Assembly: GCF_933775445.1 (NCBI RefSeq)
Contig: NC_065875.1
Location: 10,491,001-10,555,000 of the forward strand
DNA length: 64,000 nucleotides
Reading direction: 5' to 3'
From: Argentina anserina
Lineage: Eukaryota; Streptophyta; Magnoliopsida; Rosales; Rosaceae
Shown here: positions 26,192 to 40,420 of the stretch, piece by piece
How the letters are laid out: every line of letters begins with the position of its first letter
How positions within the stretch are numbered: the first letter of the stretch is position 1
Translations under genes and position numbers: made by a program
Notes under the pieces: generated by a model
Database searches by the model: none
Told to the model about the DNA's origin: nothing
Seen by the model: only the letters and a program-made list of their open reading frames with translations

Positions 26192-29100
26192 TAGGGCTCA
26201 TCAACGGGCCGGGCTCGGCCTGTCCCAACCCTTGAGTGGCGGGCCCGGGTCGGGTATTTTCACAAAGATGAAGATCCAAGCTCGCCCACCTAAAACGGGA
26301 CTTGCGAAATTTTGCGGGGTGGGCCTTGAGAGCTTGTATTAGAAAAAAAAACATAATACACTTATTTAAGGGTTTGGAACAATAAAAGAATTATTAGAAA
26401 ACATTCTTAAAAAGGGTCACAAATAAAATCTAATTTCGAAATATTGTCGATCGACACCGATAGATGTGATCGATATATATATAGGGAACATGTAAAAATT
26501 TCGTTTGTTTTGAACATGGTTTGACCGTCCGTACCTACGGTCAACAAAAAAAAATGCGTTTTGACATAATAAAACCCCATTGACCGGGGCTTTGTCAAAT
26601 GAGTTTTCTCGTTGCGACCACGCACGATTAGTGACAAAAATTAGGTGATTTCAAATATGTAAACAGCTTTCGGCATTCGTATCTTGGTAATGAGTCATTC
26701 GTTAGGGCATATTAGTGGTGTTTTTGGTTTACCAGAAATTTCGATGGTCAAATGAGGTCTGAATTGGATGAAATTTTAAAATGGTCTCAAAATATATATA
26801 CCGATCACATCGGATGGTGTCGATCGATTCTGAGAATTTTCCATCATATAGTTGCTTCATAATGCGATAATTTTATTATAAAACTTAATATAAAGGTTAT
26901 GATACATTAGTGGACACTTCGACGATCAACAACTCTAGTTTGAAATATGGTCGATCGACACCAGCAGTTTTGATCGGTATATTTAGGGAATCCATAAAAT
27001 TTTCGTTCGTTTTGGATATGGTTTGACCGTCTGTACATACGGTCAACCAAAAACCAGGAGGGAACTTTGGAGATTGACACGTAACATTCTTCCATTCTCA
27101 AATAAGCAAATTTTTTGAGCCTCAAGCTAAGGCTCCGCCCAATCCGATATGCAAGATTTTTGTTGCTACGAACTTTTGACTATGTTTTCTGCTTACTATT
27201 TTTCAAGTATGACATTGGCATTGCCATGTTTCTTGCTCGACTTTCGCTTAAGTCATCTATTGGAAATAGAAGCTTGGTTGTGTTGTATTAAATATTGGTA
27301 TATTCAATAAAATTTCTCGTATTCCTTTTTTACAAGATGATCTTGTGAGAATTTTAATTGCCTTGACTTAGCATGAATGGTCAACGTTTGCAACTCACGT
27401 GGTTTTTAAATTGGCACTTTTGGGTTACATGAGATCCCAATAGCAGTACATTGTGAATTTGAACCTTAAAATTTGGAAAACGTACATTGGAACGCCAAAA
27501 TTAACGTCATTTTCCCGGTTACTGTTCCGACGTTTCCGGAACGTTTTCCATTTAGCTCTGGCCTCCTTGCCGGCCAGCTCCGGCTGGTTTTCCGACAATC
27601 GGCGCCGCCGGTTTCCGACGAGTTTTCCGGCAATTTTTTCGTTGTTTTCTCATTATTATTTCCGGCATATTTTCAGCAGTTTTTACTACTATGTTTCCCC
27701 AGTCCAAATTTCACCCGGTTTTGAGTTATTTTGACATGGTTTTTCAGTTTTTCTCCAAGTCATTTCATAGCTCAAACGATTTTATTATTATTAGTGACCA
27801 CCCGCACCAATTGAGTGGTTTTTACCACCCAAATTGTTTGGTATTCAACTGCTCCAATACCATGTTTTTCCAACTTTTAAGTTGAAGAATGTAGTTTAAT
27901 TGCCATGTGATACATTCGATGGGATTGCCATTTGTTTCAATTCCCCCTCTTACAATATCCTACGGCGTATTGTCTAGAGAAGTTCACCGCGTCGTTTACT
28001 CTTTTAATTTTATTTTGAGCATGTCCCGTAGTGAAATCGAGTGTCTTGCTAATTGCGTAAGCACCGACACTATCTTACGACGCATGTAGTTGTTTTACAG
28101 ATCTCGTGCGAAGATTGTGTTTTATATCTTCGTGCCCTGCTAACTTTTAAAGGTCATACATGCCAATGATACATTTTTATCTTGATACTTGTGTTGAGAA
28201 TGGAGAGGAATATCTTTGTGTTACCTCTAAGACAGCAGCTCAACGCCGCATTTTAGGGAAGATAAAGAGTTACGGGAATGATTTGTATCTTACTTCCATT
28301 CGAATATTTGAATGATATGCGGTTGAATGCAACTTTTGTGATTTGGACTCTTATATGCTTTGGCATGCCCGTCTCGTGTGCCCTGGACGTGATATGATAA
28401 TTAGAATTCTTAAGAATTTACATGGTCATCCATTTTTCAGGTCCCGAAAGTGATTGGAGGATCACCTCACCCGTGCTCCACACGGTGTGGCCGAGCCTGC
28501 CCCCTAGGCAGCTCCACGACATTCAGGTCGTCGGTGGCGGCATCCCCTCCTTCATAGGAGCTTGTGATGCCTCTCGTGTTTACTAATACCTCCATGGAAA
28601 TCTCTGATGCCCATCGCTCATATTGTAAAGCTTGTTCTCTTGCTAGATTTCAAGGAAGTCCTTATTTGCTAAGGCTCTAACCGAGAACATTGCATTCTTA
28701 CAAAGTATTTAAGGTGATATTAGTGGATCCTATCCAACCAAATGCGGATATTTTTTGGTATATTTATGGTATAGGCTGAGAGCATCAACGCGTTGGTCAC
28801 ATCCTCTCAAATCTATTCGATTGAATACCGTTGGATAGTTCACCCCAAGACCTTTGATGATTTCGTTTTGCATGTCTACTGGGATCGTCGTTGAACATAT
28901 TATTCCTCATGTTCATTCACTGCACAATCTAGCAGAGTTCGGACTTGGTTATGGGTACTAACCTGCCGATTTTTGCATGGGGATATGTAATGATGTTGCA
29001 TGCAACGACACTTATTCGTTTCAGACCCATAACTTACCAAGCGTTTAGTGCGTACCCGATGGTTACTGGATACGATCTCAACGTTATTTTCACTACCACC

Positions 29101-31971
29101 TATTTGGTTAAGTTGTTTATGTGCCTCTATTGTAGTAATCTCAATGGGTCTACTTGAAACACTTAAGTATTTTGGTTGGTTATGCGTTATGAATCACCAA
29201 CACTTGTTCGTTATTTCTAATCTATAACCGTGGATCTCTATCTTGCGATATTAGCAGACGGTCACTTTGATGAGACATACTTCCCGTCATTAGGGGGAGA
29301 TATGGAATGCTCCCATTTCGGTTTTAACGCTAGGAATTGACATGGTATGACACTATGTCTCATTAAGATCCCACACTACTCTGAGTAAGCAATAAGTGCA
29401 ACGCATTATTGACCTCCAGAAAGTCAAAGATTCGATGCTAAATGACTTTACCGATATTGCGAAAGTGACGAGATCGCACATAAATGCTGTGATGTGCCGG
29501 TAAGGTTTGAACTCTCAATATATGAGAGAATTTCATATGACCTAGTCCTAGCACCGTTGGCACCATCCCTGACAGTGGGAAGGAAGCCGGCGATGGCACC
29601 ATCGTACGCTGTGGTGTTGTCGACGCCCGTGGTATTGCATCACAAAACAAGGGCGGCAAACGCAAAGATGGACTAGTAAGGGTCATAGCTTCGGTCTTGG
29701 CTCCTACCTAGATGAGGGGGAGACCATTATTCTCTGGAATCAAAACCAGAAAGAAGCGAGATGCGTAGACACAAGTATTTCGCCCATCATCAAAAGATAT
29801 TCTCTAAACATGTGTATCAACTAAGTTTCTGTGGGACGCTACAGACCCTTTTTGTTGATGTTAGAGAAGAATAGAAATCTCAAAAATTGATCGTATACAA
29901 TGCGTGCGTGTGTGTTAATGGATTGATTTCCCATGATTGATGATGTATTTGCTTATGCTCTTATTCCGTTGTAAAATATCAATGATGAGTAACTTGACTG
30001 AAGTGGAAAGAATCAATATAGGCTAAACTACACTTGTTATGTTAGCCATTGTTCGCAAGTGTAATGAGAATGATGAAGTCATGCGATATTTGCAAAACTT
30101 ATGGCGCAAAGATTGTCTCATTATCCTAGTATTGACTACAATGAGTTATATTCTCTCGTTATGAACATAATTGTTTTCCCCCACTTGATCAGTAGTCCAT
30201 GAAAACTGATTTGCAGCATATGATAGTGGTTATTGCATATCTGTAAAGGGATCTTGACGCATATATGAGAGTGCCTGATAGACTTTAAATGCCTCCAGAC
30301 CACGGAGAGCTTATGCAGTCAGATTGCGACGTTTGAATGAACATAGTACAATCGATTGCAAGAACTCATACCCATAAGTGTTCATATGAAAGCCAATTCT
30401 TGATTCTCGATTCCGTCTAAGTAAAGATGATGAAGAGATTCAATGAGTTATGGATTCATATATGTTAGTGTGGTTGGGACACTATTGCTTTCATTATGAT
30501 GTGATCAACTTTTCGCCTATGCATCGTCATTGCACTTGCATTGCTCCCTTGACATGAGTTTAGTTCTACACTTAGTGAACCAACACAAATCATATCCACA
30601 CCAACGCCGCCAGCGGCTCTAGGAACATCAATGTATGCCTTGGTATAGCAGTCGACACCGGTAGCGTAGAGGATGCATACGGTTCCGTCTCGGACCAAAA
30701 TCAGTCATTCATTGGTCAATTCCCCCATTCATTTGTGAAAGACACATTGAATGTGACAAATAAGAATATGTCAAGTTTCGTAAGTCAACTTCAACGAGAC
30801 CTATAAGATAACTCACTTAATAAAATATGGTGAAATTGGTACTGTTGGAAAGGTCTATGTGTCCACTTTTCAGGGACCCAACCATTTGTTCATAGCTATC
30901 ATATTGAGTGAGTTATGGCCGATTTAGCAAAGTAGGACAGTTCTGTCCGAAAATTTGCAAGTCAGTCAACTTCGACAGAGTATTGTGAACTGCTCCGATC
31001 GAATTAGGGTGCGATCTTTATGTCATTGGAAAGCCACGGGTTTCTACTTTCCAGAAAATTTTACGATTCGCTGATACCTATTGTGACGAAGAAGTTATGG
31101 CCATTTAAGTGAGTGAATGTCATTCTACCTGAGAATCTGATTTTCATTGCAAACTCTTGTTTTGAGTTGTTATGCAATCTTGTTTCCTATAATATTAGTT
31201 TGGCTAAATATAACATGTATGATCTAAGGATGTGTGGCTAGATTAATGATTAATCATTAGCTTAAGACTACGTTTGAGAAGCATGTAATGAACGTTGTTC
31301 TTTATACTCCATGATTATGACACTAATCAGGGGGTTGTTTCGTAGACTTCAGGGGGAGTCTATCTCACATGATGCTATCAAATGTAGACGGTGCGTTGTG
31401 CTCTTTTTCTCTTTTTGATCAAGCTTTTGTTTTTAACGAAGAGTTTTTTATTTTGCTTGACAAAGTTTTTACCGAGGCAACGATGTGTGCACCATGCAAC
31501 CTAGGCATGCGACACAATGTAGAGTGTTTCAGGAGAATTACTATTCTACCATTGTGTGTGTCTTAGCCTTATTTTGTTTCTTGTTAGAGATAGATTCGCA
31601 TCTCTGTAATAGATTAGAACTTCAAATCCTACGAGATTGTGGTTATGTAATGCCTATATATAGGCCCATTATCAATTAATAAACGGTTACATTCTGTTCC
31701 ATTACGTTATTATTATTCTCGTTTCGTTCCTCCTCAAACACATATATAATATTTTATGTATAATTATTACAAAAAAAGACAGATAATTGATATATGTATA
31801 ATAATATTATATGCATGTATAATATTTTATTTCTTGACGGGTTTTTACGGGTCGAACCGGGTTTCATACCTCTAAACAAAGCCCTCCCCTCGGCCCGGGT
31901 CGTGTAAAAGCCTATCAAACTTGCGGGTCTTCGTGAATTTTTTGGATCCGCGGGCTAAATGATGAGACGTA
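26192..31971 (+). mobile_element. DNA-transposon-like element, copy B, split by Copia
   Basis: The left block from TAGGGCTCATCAACGGGCC carries the same GGGCCGGGCTCGG motif and downstream sequence as copy A. It is followed by one full ~500-bp unit (from about 26430) and the beginning of a second (about 26938-27057). It resumes at about 31738 with the AT-rich stretch and GC-rich right block of copy A, ending near GATGAGACGTA (31961-31971), a loose inverted match to the left tip. The intervening 4.7 kb is a Copia remnant. Confidence 0.55.
27060..31737 (+). pseudogene. Decayed Ty1/copia retrotransposon
   Basis: Fragments in order on the plus strand: a protease relic ECLANCVSTDTILR (about 28035, from the family's D-S-x-T-THTILR type); gag-pre-integrase LWHARLVCPGRDMIIRILKN (about 28357-28416); zinc-binding/integrase remains CKACSLARFQGS and ILPIFAWGYVMMLHATTLIR-like text (28945-29150); and the post-integrase FPSLGGD motif (about 29285). 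Many stops and frameshifts. The reverse-transcriptase/RNase H region is not found. The far end (31570-31737) resembles an LTR terminus with TATATATAGG and poly-T, and a GGGGGAG tract lies at 31353. No intact 5' LTR was identified. Confidence 0.65.
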
Positions 31972-32248
31972 ATTATAGTTTGGGAAAATAATTTCCAAGT
32001 ATCTAACTACCAGGAAAATTGGTGAAAAATTGCTTCCACCCACTCGCCATTTCGCCAAGGAAAGAGTATAATTCTACAATAATTACACAGTGATTGGACA
32101 AAGTTGTCCCTACTCAGAAGGGGTAGAGCGGAACACTGGAGAGTATTATTTGGAAATTACAAAGATATATAAAAGTTGGAGGGCTAATTTGTAATCTTAT
32201 TATATAAACAATTATTCAGGAAATCTCTGAGCGTGTAGAACAACCACC

Positions 32249-34339
32249 ATGGCTGCTTCTGGGTCGAAGAACAACCCCAAGCGGACCATCGCCGCCGACC
32301 CCCAAATCTCCAACCCGAACCCCGACCCATCCACCTCCGCCATCACTCCTTCCCAGGAAGACGTGTACCTCTCACGCGCCTCCCACCTGACGCGGCAAGA
32401 GCTCCTCCGCCGCCGCGCCCACCACCTGAAGCAGCTGACGAAATGCTACAAGGAGCACTACTGGGGGCTGATGGAGCACCTGAAGATCCAGTACAGGGAG
32501 TACTACTGGAAGTACGGTGTCAGCCCCTTGAAAGAAGAAAACAATGGAGTTGCTGCGGTTGAGGGCGGTGATGACAACCACAGTAACCATCTCCGGTGCG
32601 CTTCGGTCGGCTGTAAATTGAAGGCCATGGCTCTAACCAGCTTTTGCCACCTCCACATTCTTTCCGACTCGAAGCAGAGGCTCTACAAGGCTTGCAGTTA
32701 TGTCATCAAGAGGTATCCTCAAGTCTTGTCTTTTCTTTCTTTCCGTGATTCTTTGCGATCAAATTGTAGGTGGTACTCTAGTGTTGCAAGTTAACCTTTC
32801 TTTTGATTTCAAGAAACTTAGCATTATAAAGTTTGGATTGCAAGAATCCAACATTTTTATTTGGAGTGGTCGTGGTTCTGGTCCATGGTGATGAGCAGGT
32901 AGGCTGTTACCAGACATTTGTAGAACATCGGCTCTAATTCACATACCATCTGGACTTCTTGTATTAATAATTACCTCTTGCATGGTAGTGATTGTGGACT
33001 TATACAAGAATATTGAGTTCACGGTTGTTGTATCAGACTCGATTTTATGGTGCTCCTTTCTCTTATGGATAGCAATTGTATGCCCGATCATTGGAGGTAT
33101 AATAGTAGATGCTCGAGCCCAAGTTCTTTTATAATTAGAGGTAAAGATGTGGGGATGGTATGGGCAATTGAGTAGTTCTAGTTTTCGTTGATAGTCTTAA
33201 TTACAACTCCACAAGTCCATTTAGAAACAAGAAAGGTTATGTACTCTTGGGACTAAGTGAAAACAGTAAGGTGGAAGGCTGAGCGACTTCTTTGGGGTGT
33301 GGTATTGGTCATAGCATACGACTGTTTATGACTGAAATTGGAGGTATTAGTGAGATAGCTTTGGAATCTGAATGTGGAGATTGTGGGAAGCCAAATGGAA
33401 GGGTGTATGGAAGTGCTTCTTCTCTAGTGGACTCCTCGCCAACTGTTATTGTACTTTGTTTAGTTTTCTGCCAAGGACATAGTCTAATAATAAGGAAGGT
33501 CTGTTTGTTGTAGTTTTTCTTTGCCAGTGATGAATGGTTTTGTTTCACATCTGGATAGAGAAAAGGAGAAGGAAAAAGGAAACTGAGGGAAACACTACCT
33601 TCTATAGTAGAAGGGAAAGGGATAATTAATAGTGCTATTTGTGTATACTCATGTGATCTAGTGGATCTCAGTATATAGATTGGGTTGTACTGTTATCATA
33701 AGAACTAGTGGGTACTTTTTCTTGGTGCTCCACTTATCCTTTTTTTTTTCTGGGCATGGACAACTACTACCACTCCCCAGTAGGGAAGCAGGCAAGTAGC
33801 AAATGAACCCAGCAGCTAGGATTGATAATAATACCAGAGTAACCTATTTTACATGGTTCGGTTGTACTTCGAGTTTTTTTTTTTTATAAGAAGAGAAGGG
33901 AAGTGTGAAACTGTCTCTGGCTAAGTGGATATTCTATTTCAAATAAGAGAGCTCATAGTTTGTAAAAACACGACAATTCTTTAGTGTAAACTTTCGTATT
34001 TTTGCTCAATTGGGTCTATTCTTCCACCAATGTGCAGATATTGACTGATAAATTTTGTTCATTTTTGTTTCTAGTGCTCAGGCAGGACCTATAACATGCG
34101 GGAAGCCAATACTGAGATCCACTTCTCCTTCTCTTTGTACTGTGCACTTCCAAAAGGCTCAAAAGCATGTGACCAGATCATTGCGGAAGGCAGGGCTTAA
34201 TGTTACCTCATCAAGTAAGCTTGCTCCCAAGTTCCATGTGATAGTGGCAGAATATGTACGCCAAATTCAATCTAAACGAAGAGCTGCAAAAAAGGAAAAT
34301 AAAAATAAAATTGCAATAAAGGAAGAAACCGCTGATTGA
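32249..34339 (+). CDS. INO80 complex subunit D-like / KANSL2-type zinc-finger protein
   Basis: Two exons (32249-32712 and 34075-34339), 729 nt, 242 residues. Proteins with this paired C3H-C3H domain are subunits of nuclear chromatin complexes (INO80 remodeller or NSL/KAT8 acetyltransferase). The sequence shows an Ala/Pro/Ser-rich start, a helical [20 protein letters not shown] segment, the first Cys/His cluster [20 protein letters not shown] (about 116-135) and the second, [18 protein letters not shown] (about 163-180), which starts just after the single intron, then a lysine-rich tail. The intron splits an AG|T serine codon with canonical borders. The length is usual for the short plant members. 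The start is the first in-frame ATG, in a CCACCATGG context. Which complex it joins in plants is inference. Confidence 0.85.
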
Positions 34340-35520
34340 CTGCCAGCTTCTTTCTCCACAAACTGGATGATGTTGACCTGCTAGTTGTGTAAATGAAGCA
34401 AAACTAGAGGTTTGATTCTTTTCTGTCTTTGGTTTTGAAGCATCAGATTTTGAGAAGAGAGGTGCATGCTTTGGTTGCTTCCGGAATTGTATGGGGTGAC
34501 ATGGGTATAAGAACTTTTGCTTTTGATTTTGATTAAATTTTCTCTGAATCGAGTATTGGAGTTTGTCTGTAGAGGAGATGATGTTCTTAGAGTTTATTAA
34601 ATATCAATGGTTTTACTTCATTGTCAGAATGGTACTTTCAACCTTAGATGTCGTTGTCTATCTAATTTTACCTTATGGTGCATGTTTTGGTAGTACTTTG
34701 TTGATTTAGTGGGATAATTCATTTCATGAATGAAAGCTACTATTTTTTCTTTGGTTACAACAGGGACCTAAAAGGTCCACAAAAAGAACAAATAAATTAA
34801 AGATTGGCACAAACACCATTCCTTCGGACTCTAGTAACACCAGCTAAAGGATGAAAGCTACTATTAGTCTCATATCTTTGTTTTTTTTTCAGTCAATTCT
34901 ATATTCTCTTTCTCCAGGCTTTTCTTTGAGAAACAATTATATACCATGCATGAGTCCAAGATCTATGGAATTTAGGCAAGGATTGCAGAATCTAGGAGTG
35001 ACTTCAGCCAGTATTTTAGACGATGTCTTGGATAGTTTGACATCAGCATATTCAATTGTAAACTAATATTATGTTAGATATACATGTAATTGCACCTCTT
35101 TTATAACGTAATCCGATATGAACAATCCAACTCCCTAATCCATCTTAGTTCCAAGATCTTTTCTAAGCTTGTTTTCTGTACATGAATCAATGAAGGATTA
35201 GTTTTTTTGTAGTGACATTAAAGTGTTTAAACACTGCAGACATGGAATCATGATCTGATTCTGCAAACATTATAGGATTGATTTGTGTTAAGAAAAGCAT
35301 GGAGAAATGTAGTACTGGTTGGACAAAGCACTTAAAAAATATAGTGAGATTAAAATTATGGTAGAATAACATCTATGTACACAAATAATGAACACGGTAA
35401 TGTACGAGAGCCACTCTGAACTCCACCCTAGCTGTTAGTAGCTTCCCTGCCCATCTCCTCTATCCCAATCTCTCCTCTCGCTCGACCTCTGCCTCAAACT
35501 CAAAACAGCTCTACTCCTCT
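34340..35520. other. 3' UTR of the INO80-D-like gene and intergenic DNA
   Basis: The first ~300 bases are probably the 3' UTR. The frame at 34851-35066 has no recognisable domain. Confidence 0.4.
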
Positions 35521-35526
35521 CTATCA

Positions 35527-36056
35527 TGTATGTTGATGACACGGTGTCCAAACCTGTAGCTGCCCTTGCCATGAAAGGTGAATGTGAAGTTATGGAAGTT
35601 ATGGATCTCATCAAGGATGGTTATGTAGACTTCCTTTTGGCCAGATTGATTCCTCTGATTCCAACCATGAGTTAATGTTCTCTATCAGCCATCCATGAGC
35701 ATCTGAAAGGTAGGTTTTTGTGTTGATTTACTATCCCGTATCATAGGCAATGAGTCCTTTGGGGTTGAGCAACATGATGGTAGTAACCATCAGCTGCACT
35801 AACCAGATATGGGCATAGAAGATCAAATATGTCCTTGGCTGCCCGGAGGGCAATGGAACTGTTCAGGCTTTGGTTGTTGTGGATGTTGGCAAGCACTTCA
35901 CGCTTCAAGACAAGTATTTTATAGCTGGTTCAAATTCCTGTCAATTAGACTTTGCAAATTTGAATGTGCAGTGTGCAGTTATTGTACCCTTGTGGGCTTC
36001 AGCAAAACACTGAAAACTCTGCCATCAGATAAGGCCTCTAGCTTCTCAAAACAATG
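35527..36056 (+). pseudogene. Unidentified coding-like fragment
   Basis: Two stretches look protein-derived. One (35527-35673) reads MYVDDTVSKPVAALAMKGEC then EVMEVMDLIKDGYVDFLLAR. Another (about 35844-36015) contains VQALVVVDVGKHFTLQDKYF and SCQLDFANLNVQCAV. They are in different frames, separated by stops, with no clear splice sites joining them. I do not recognise the family. The codon content is unlike the surrounding AT-rich DNA, so a degraded gene copy is the simplest reading. Confidence 0.3.
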
Positions 36057-37266
36057 AATGTGCATATCAGACTGTAGGGTGGAATCTAACTGTCTAGAAG
36101 CAGCTGTTCAAGACATTTTCAATCACCTTTTCACTCGTTTGGATGTTAAAGGTGTCCTGAAAGCTGTCTAGCAAAAATAAATAAATAAAAAATTGGCAAG
36201 AACCCCCTAGTACTCTAATTTCTATTTAACCCTTGCAAAGGCCACAGGTACATCAGCCTTCACATGTGGTTTATGGGATACAGACTACAATACATGTAAA
36301 AATATTCATTTAAAGTTCAACAAAAGCGACTCAAGTCGAACACATTATACATAAAGAGTGATGAAACACATGGCCTAAATGCCACAAGCCTGTAGCAGCC
36401 ACTCCAGCCAGCACTGAAATAAACCCCACAGTGATGATCAGTACACAAGACCCAGATTGAATCGATTCTCAATCATGCAATGAGACAGCCAGCAGGACTC
36501 AAAAAGCCCAACGTGCAGAATGATATATGACAAAATATGAAAATATTGCTTCAGAACCGATTGTCAGTGATATAACTGATAATGAAGCTGGAGAGCACCT
36601 AGCCATAGACCAACAACAATTTAGCTCATGAAGAAGTTAAACATGTCCAACTCCAACTCTTTATCCCAGAAGATTATAACTCATAAGATTTAAATCCACA
36701 TATTGGAGTTCAAGAACACATATCAGCAGAACTTTTGTATGCTTCCATCTTATATACTTAAAATGCTTCTGCTTCTGCTAAATAATCCTCAGTAACATAG
36801 TAAACTCGTATTTCTGGCTCTCTAGAGTCTCACATATTACTCTTCAATCTTGCTGAGCGTTTCACATTTTTCACTCCACCTGAATGGTAAAAATTATAAT
36901 ATCCCTTGACTGGGAATGTTTTTCATATTGATGACTAAAAAGAAGACTTCTACAACCACCACATTAACTGGTTTAGTGAACCATTTAGTGAAATGTTGAG
37001 AACCTAATTTCTTATGTAAAATGAAATGCAAGTTCCAAATCACTGGTCACTTGGTGGTCTGTTGGCTTTGCAAAAAGCAAAACTACGAGGTCCCACGATC
37101 CAATTGAATCAACTATATTGAAATATGATATCAACTTAAATTCAACATCCAAATTGTAATAAGTTACCCAGATTATTACCAGACTAAAGCATTGATGCAA
37201 ATCAACAGAATGAACAGATATAAAAATCAGTTTAAATCAATTTACCATTGCGCATGGGTGGGAACA
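36057..37266. other. Intergenic DNA and ELP5 3' UTR
   Basis: The part nearest 37266 is probably the ELP5 3' untranslated region. No other feature recognised. Confidence 0.4.
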
Positions 37267-40027
37267 CTAAATGTCCAAATCATCATCAGGGTCCTCATCA
37301 GAATCTGGCATTTCGTCTTCTGAATCGCGAAAATAAATTATTTCTCCCTTGCTAGACTCCTTATCTATATCTGAATTCTCATTCTGTACAGGAACAACCT
37401 CGTATTTGCTGTCCCTTAGAGATTTTCGCCCATCATATATGTGTACAGGTTTACCATTTCCTGCAAGGAAAAATATGTATTTGGATTATCACAAATGGTG
37501 ATAAAAGAAAAGAGATCTAACAATTTTTTTTATATTGATCAAGTAAATCAATGACATTGTATTTATTGCTGGTTGCACACCTTGGTGTTCAAATGGAAGT
37601 ACCACGTTAGCCCTATCCTTTAGCTCTTTCTCTGATAGTTGTAAACTAAATTGCACCTGTAGCAAAGCCATATAATAAGAACAAAATTATCAATTTTTAG
37701 ACTAGATAATGAAAAGTGTTTCAGAATTCACATGATCTTTACTTTGGGCAGGTGCATAACATTGTATTACACTTGGGAGCATCCAACTAAAAGCTAAATG
37801 AAAATCCAACATTTCAAATGTCACTGCACAAGGCTTAAAATTTCTGGTGTGGAATTTACATTTCTAAACAAGTGAATTATCAAGTCTATAAACTAGAAGA
37901 AGATATATCAAAGACGGCTTTCAGAAGTGGTACGTGACATACATCAAACGTGCAAGGTATTATTTTTTAACATACCAGATCCAGGTTGAGGAATTTGTAA
38001 TTATTTATTTAAATATGATTGGATGGGTGATAGCTCACACAATTTACCATGTTAGAAAGCTGAAAGAATCTCCCGGCAGTACCAGGAAAAAAAAAGGAAC
38101 ACGAAGTGTTCATTTTTATAAACGGTACCTTGGGCACAAGACCTTGATTGATCACTCCGTCTTCAAATGAAGTGGATGTAAAGTTGATGCCTGACTGCCC
38201 TATGTGAATTTCTTCAAACTGATTTGTGAATAGAAGTTTAAAGGATTCAATTAGTTAAAAAAAAATCAGATTTGCCGACTTCCCAAATCAGAATAAAATG
38301 GAGGGAGGGTGAGAGATCACCATCACTCGGACACGTCCATTTCTACGCTTGCAACGGAGATGAAGTTTCCCTTTAGTAAAATTTTGATCACGTAAAGAAA
38401 GATTCTCTGAATAACTTTTTTGTCCATTGGAAAACTGGATTAATGGCTCGATGCTCGCCACCATAGATGACATATATTCAAGAGTAGAAGTTACCCTTTC
38501 TTCACAAAGATCCGCATGACAAAACCAAAAGATGCTTGAAATCTGATCTGCAACCGTCAAATAAAACTGATTCAGCTTTCAGGAAATGTGTAGTACAAGA
38601 AAACACATAAATTTCAATCAATATACACAAGGATTGAAGCAATTTATATCAGACACAAAAGTGTTATGTAGATCATTCAGGAAGTTACAAGGTTACAGTT
38701 TTCTGGTATGAGCTAACTAGGGCATTACACTTGTTATTACAAGGTTACAAAAATACAGAGTTACAAGTTACAATGTAAAGATACAGCACAAAATTCCATG
38801 AGGAACACTGAAAACCTATGAAATTGACAAGATAAAAATCAACATCATATAGAAAAGGTCAAGAAACAAGTTAAATATATATACCACAGCAACGAAGACT
38901 GCTTATAAGCCCAGAAACGGATGACAAGGATGCATATCGCAACATTTCATTTACCTGAAAATAACAAAAGAAAATAGTGGGTTAGAGTAAGAGAAAACAG
39001 AAGTAAACATAAATCCCAAGCACAGCCAAAGATGAAGGCATACTTTTCCATTGAGTTTGGCCTGAATAAACACACTGAAAACAGCTACTTGCCAGCACAT
39101 ATATTTCGCACAACGATGGGAAACTTCTCTAAATCCAATTTATTAATATATGAAAGCTTAAACAACTCTTGGGATTCTAAACACATTGCCACTATAGGAT
39201 AATCTAGCTACAGTGAGTGGAACTAATTAATACGCATCAATCCTACAAAGACATTTCTATGCGTTGACATCTAACTTTCCCAGAAAAGTTGACATTGAGA
39301 ACTCAAATGGAGAGGAACGTACATTCAGATTTACAGATGCTACTTACAGAGTCTATTGCAACACAAAACCGATCTTTCCCTTGTCCAACAAATCCTGCAT
39401 GCATAAACCCCAAGAAAAACCAGAATCACATGCTAAACCGTATTTGTACAAATCTCACCAAACCAAGAACTCTGAAAATGTACGTGGAACCCCAATAAGG
39501 CACTGAAAAATACCTCTTCCTAGTGAAATAATTTCAGAGAAAAGACCATCCAAATCCTTCACATTCCCACAAACACTAGCTATGTCATCAGAGAGTTTTG
39601 CCACACTCCCACACTGCTTTCTCCAACCGAGAGGATCCGAGTAACAATCAAGAATCCGAATCCTGCATTGCTGATTCCAATTCAGTGTAGACGTCCATAT
39701 ACATAATACATTACATATAATACTCCAGACTGAAAATGTACATGAGAAACTGTGCCTGCTGAGCTAAATATCTATTTCCTATTAATTGCTACAAATTCAA
39801 TGATTCTCAGTTTATAGGTAAACAAAACCAACACTTAGTAAAGAAAAAAACAAAATCTACTGAAGACGTTTTACTGCAAGATAGAGTGTAAATTCGAAAG
39901 TTACAGACCACTGGGGAAACGAAGCTCGATGAAGTCCCTTGTTGCTCAACAAGTCCAAGTAAAACGAAGGACTCCGGGAAAGCGCGACGAGCACTAGACC
40001 TCTGCAAAATCAAAGTACAATTAAAAA

Positions 40028-40076
<49 letters not shown>

Positions 40077-40279
40077 GGGTGTAGTATGTTAGAGGAGAGT
40101 GTGACGGACCGTGACTGTGATTTAGCGGCGGAGATATTGGTGGACTGCCGAGAGAGGAAGTGAGTGAAGACGTGGAAGCCGAGAGGTGAGGGCATGCTGT
40201 CCTTGATTGTTAAAGCCGGCGCGTGCTCGCCTTCCAACGCTCCGTCTCGAATTGCTCTGCAAATCCACTCCGCCGCCAT
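37267..40279 (-). CDS. ELP5: Elongator complex protein 5 (ELP5)
   Basis: Nine exons, minus direction: 40279-40110, 40001-39909, 39662-39514, 39394-39348, 38954-38885, 38547-38321, 38218-38129, 37656-37581, 37460-37267; 1116 nt, 371 residues, all GT-AG. ELP5 is part of the Elp4-5-6 RecA-like hexamer of Elongator, which with Elp1-3 modifies wobble uridines of tRNAs. The sequence follows my memory of plant ELP5 throughout: [18 protein letters not shown] start, [77 protein letters not shown], and the acidic end [12 protein letters not shown] ... [12 protein letters not shown]. The sixth exon is intact across its [18 protein letters not shown] basic block. The start ATG is the first in frame, with a GA microsatellite in intron 1. 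A fold-back transposon begins about 140 bp upstream. Confidence 0.93.
40034..40072. repeat. (GA)n microsatellite in ELP5 intron 1
   Basis: About 19 GA repeats between ELP5 exon 1 and exon 2, as CT on the coding strand close to the 3' side of exon 1. Confidence 0.9.
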
Positions 40280-40420
40280 TGTTGGTCTTCACTTTCCTCT
40301 ATGCACTCTTCTCAATGACTTAATGTTAAGGGAGCGAGAACAACTGAGAAGAAGAAGAAGAAGAAGAAGAAGAAGAAGGGACTCTAAAGAACACGTATTG
40401 CCAACTATAATAAGAAAGAA

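Noticed and set aside
27453..28089. Overlapping frames of 60-93 residues (FSRLLFRRFRNVFH and others)
   Set aside because: Lie in the degraded Copia upstream region, with strong TTTCCGG repetition; no conserved domain.
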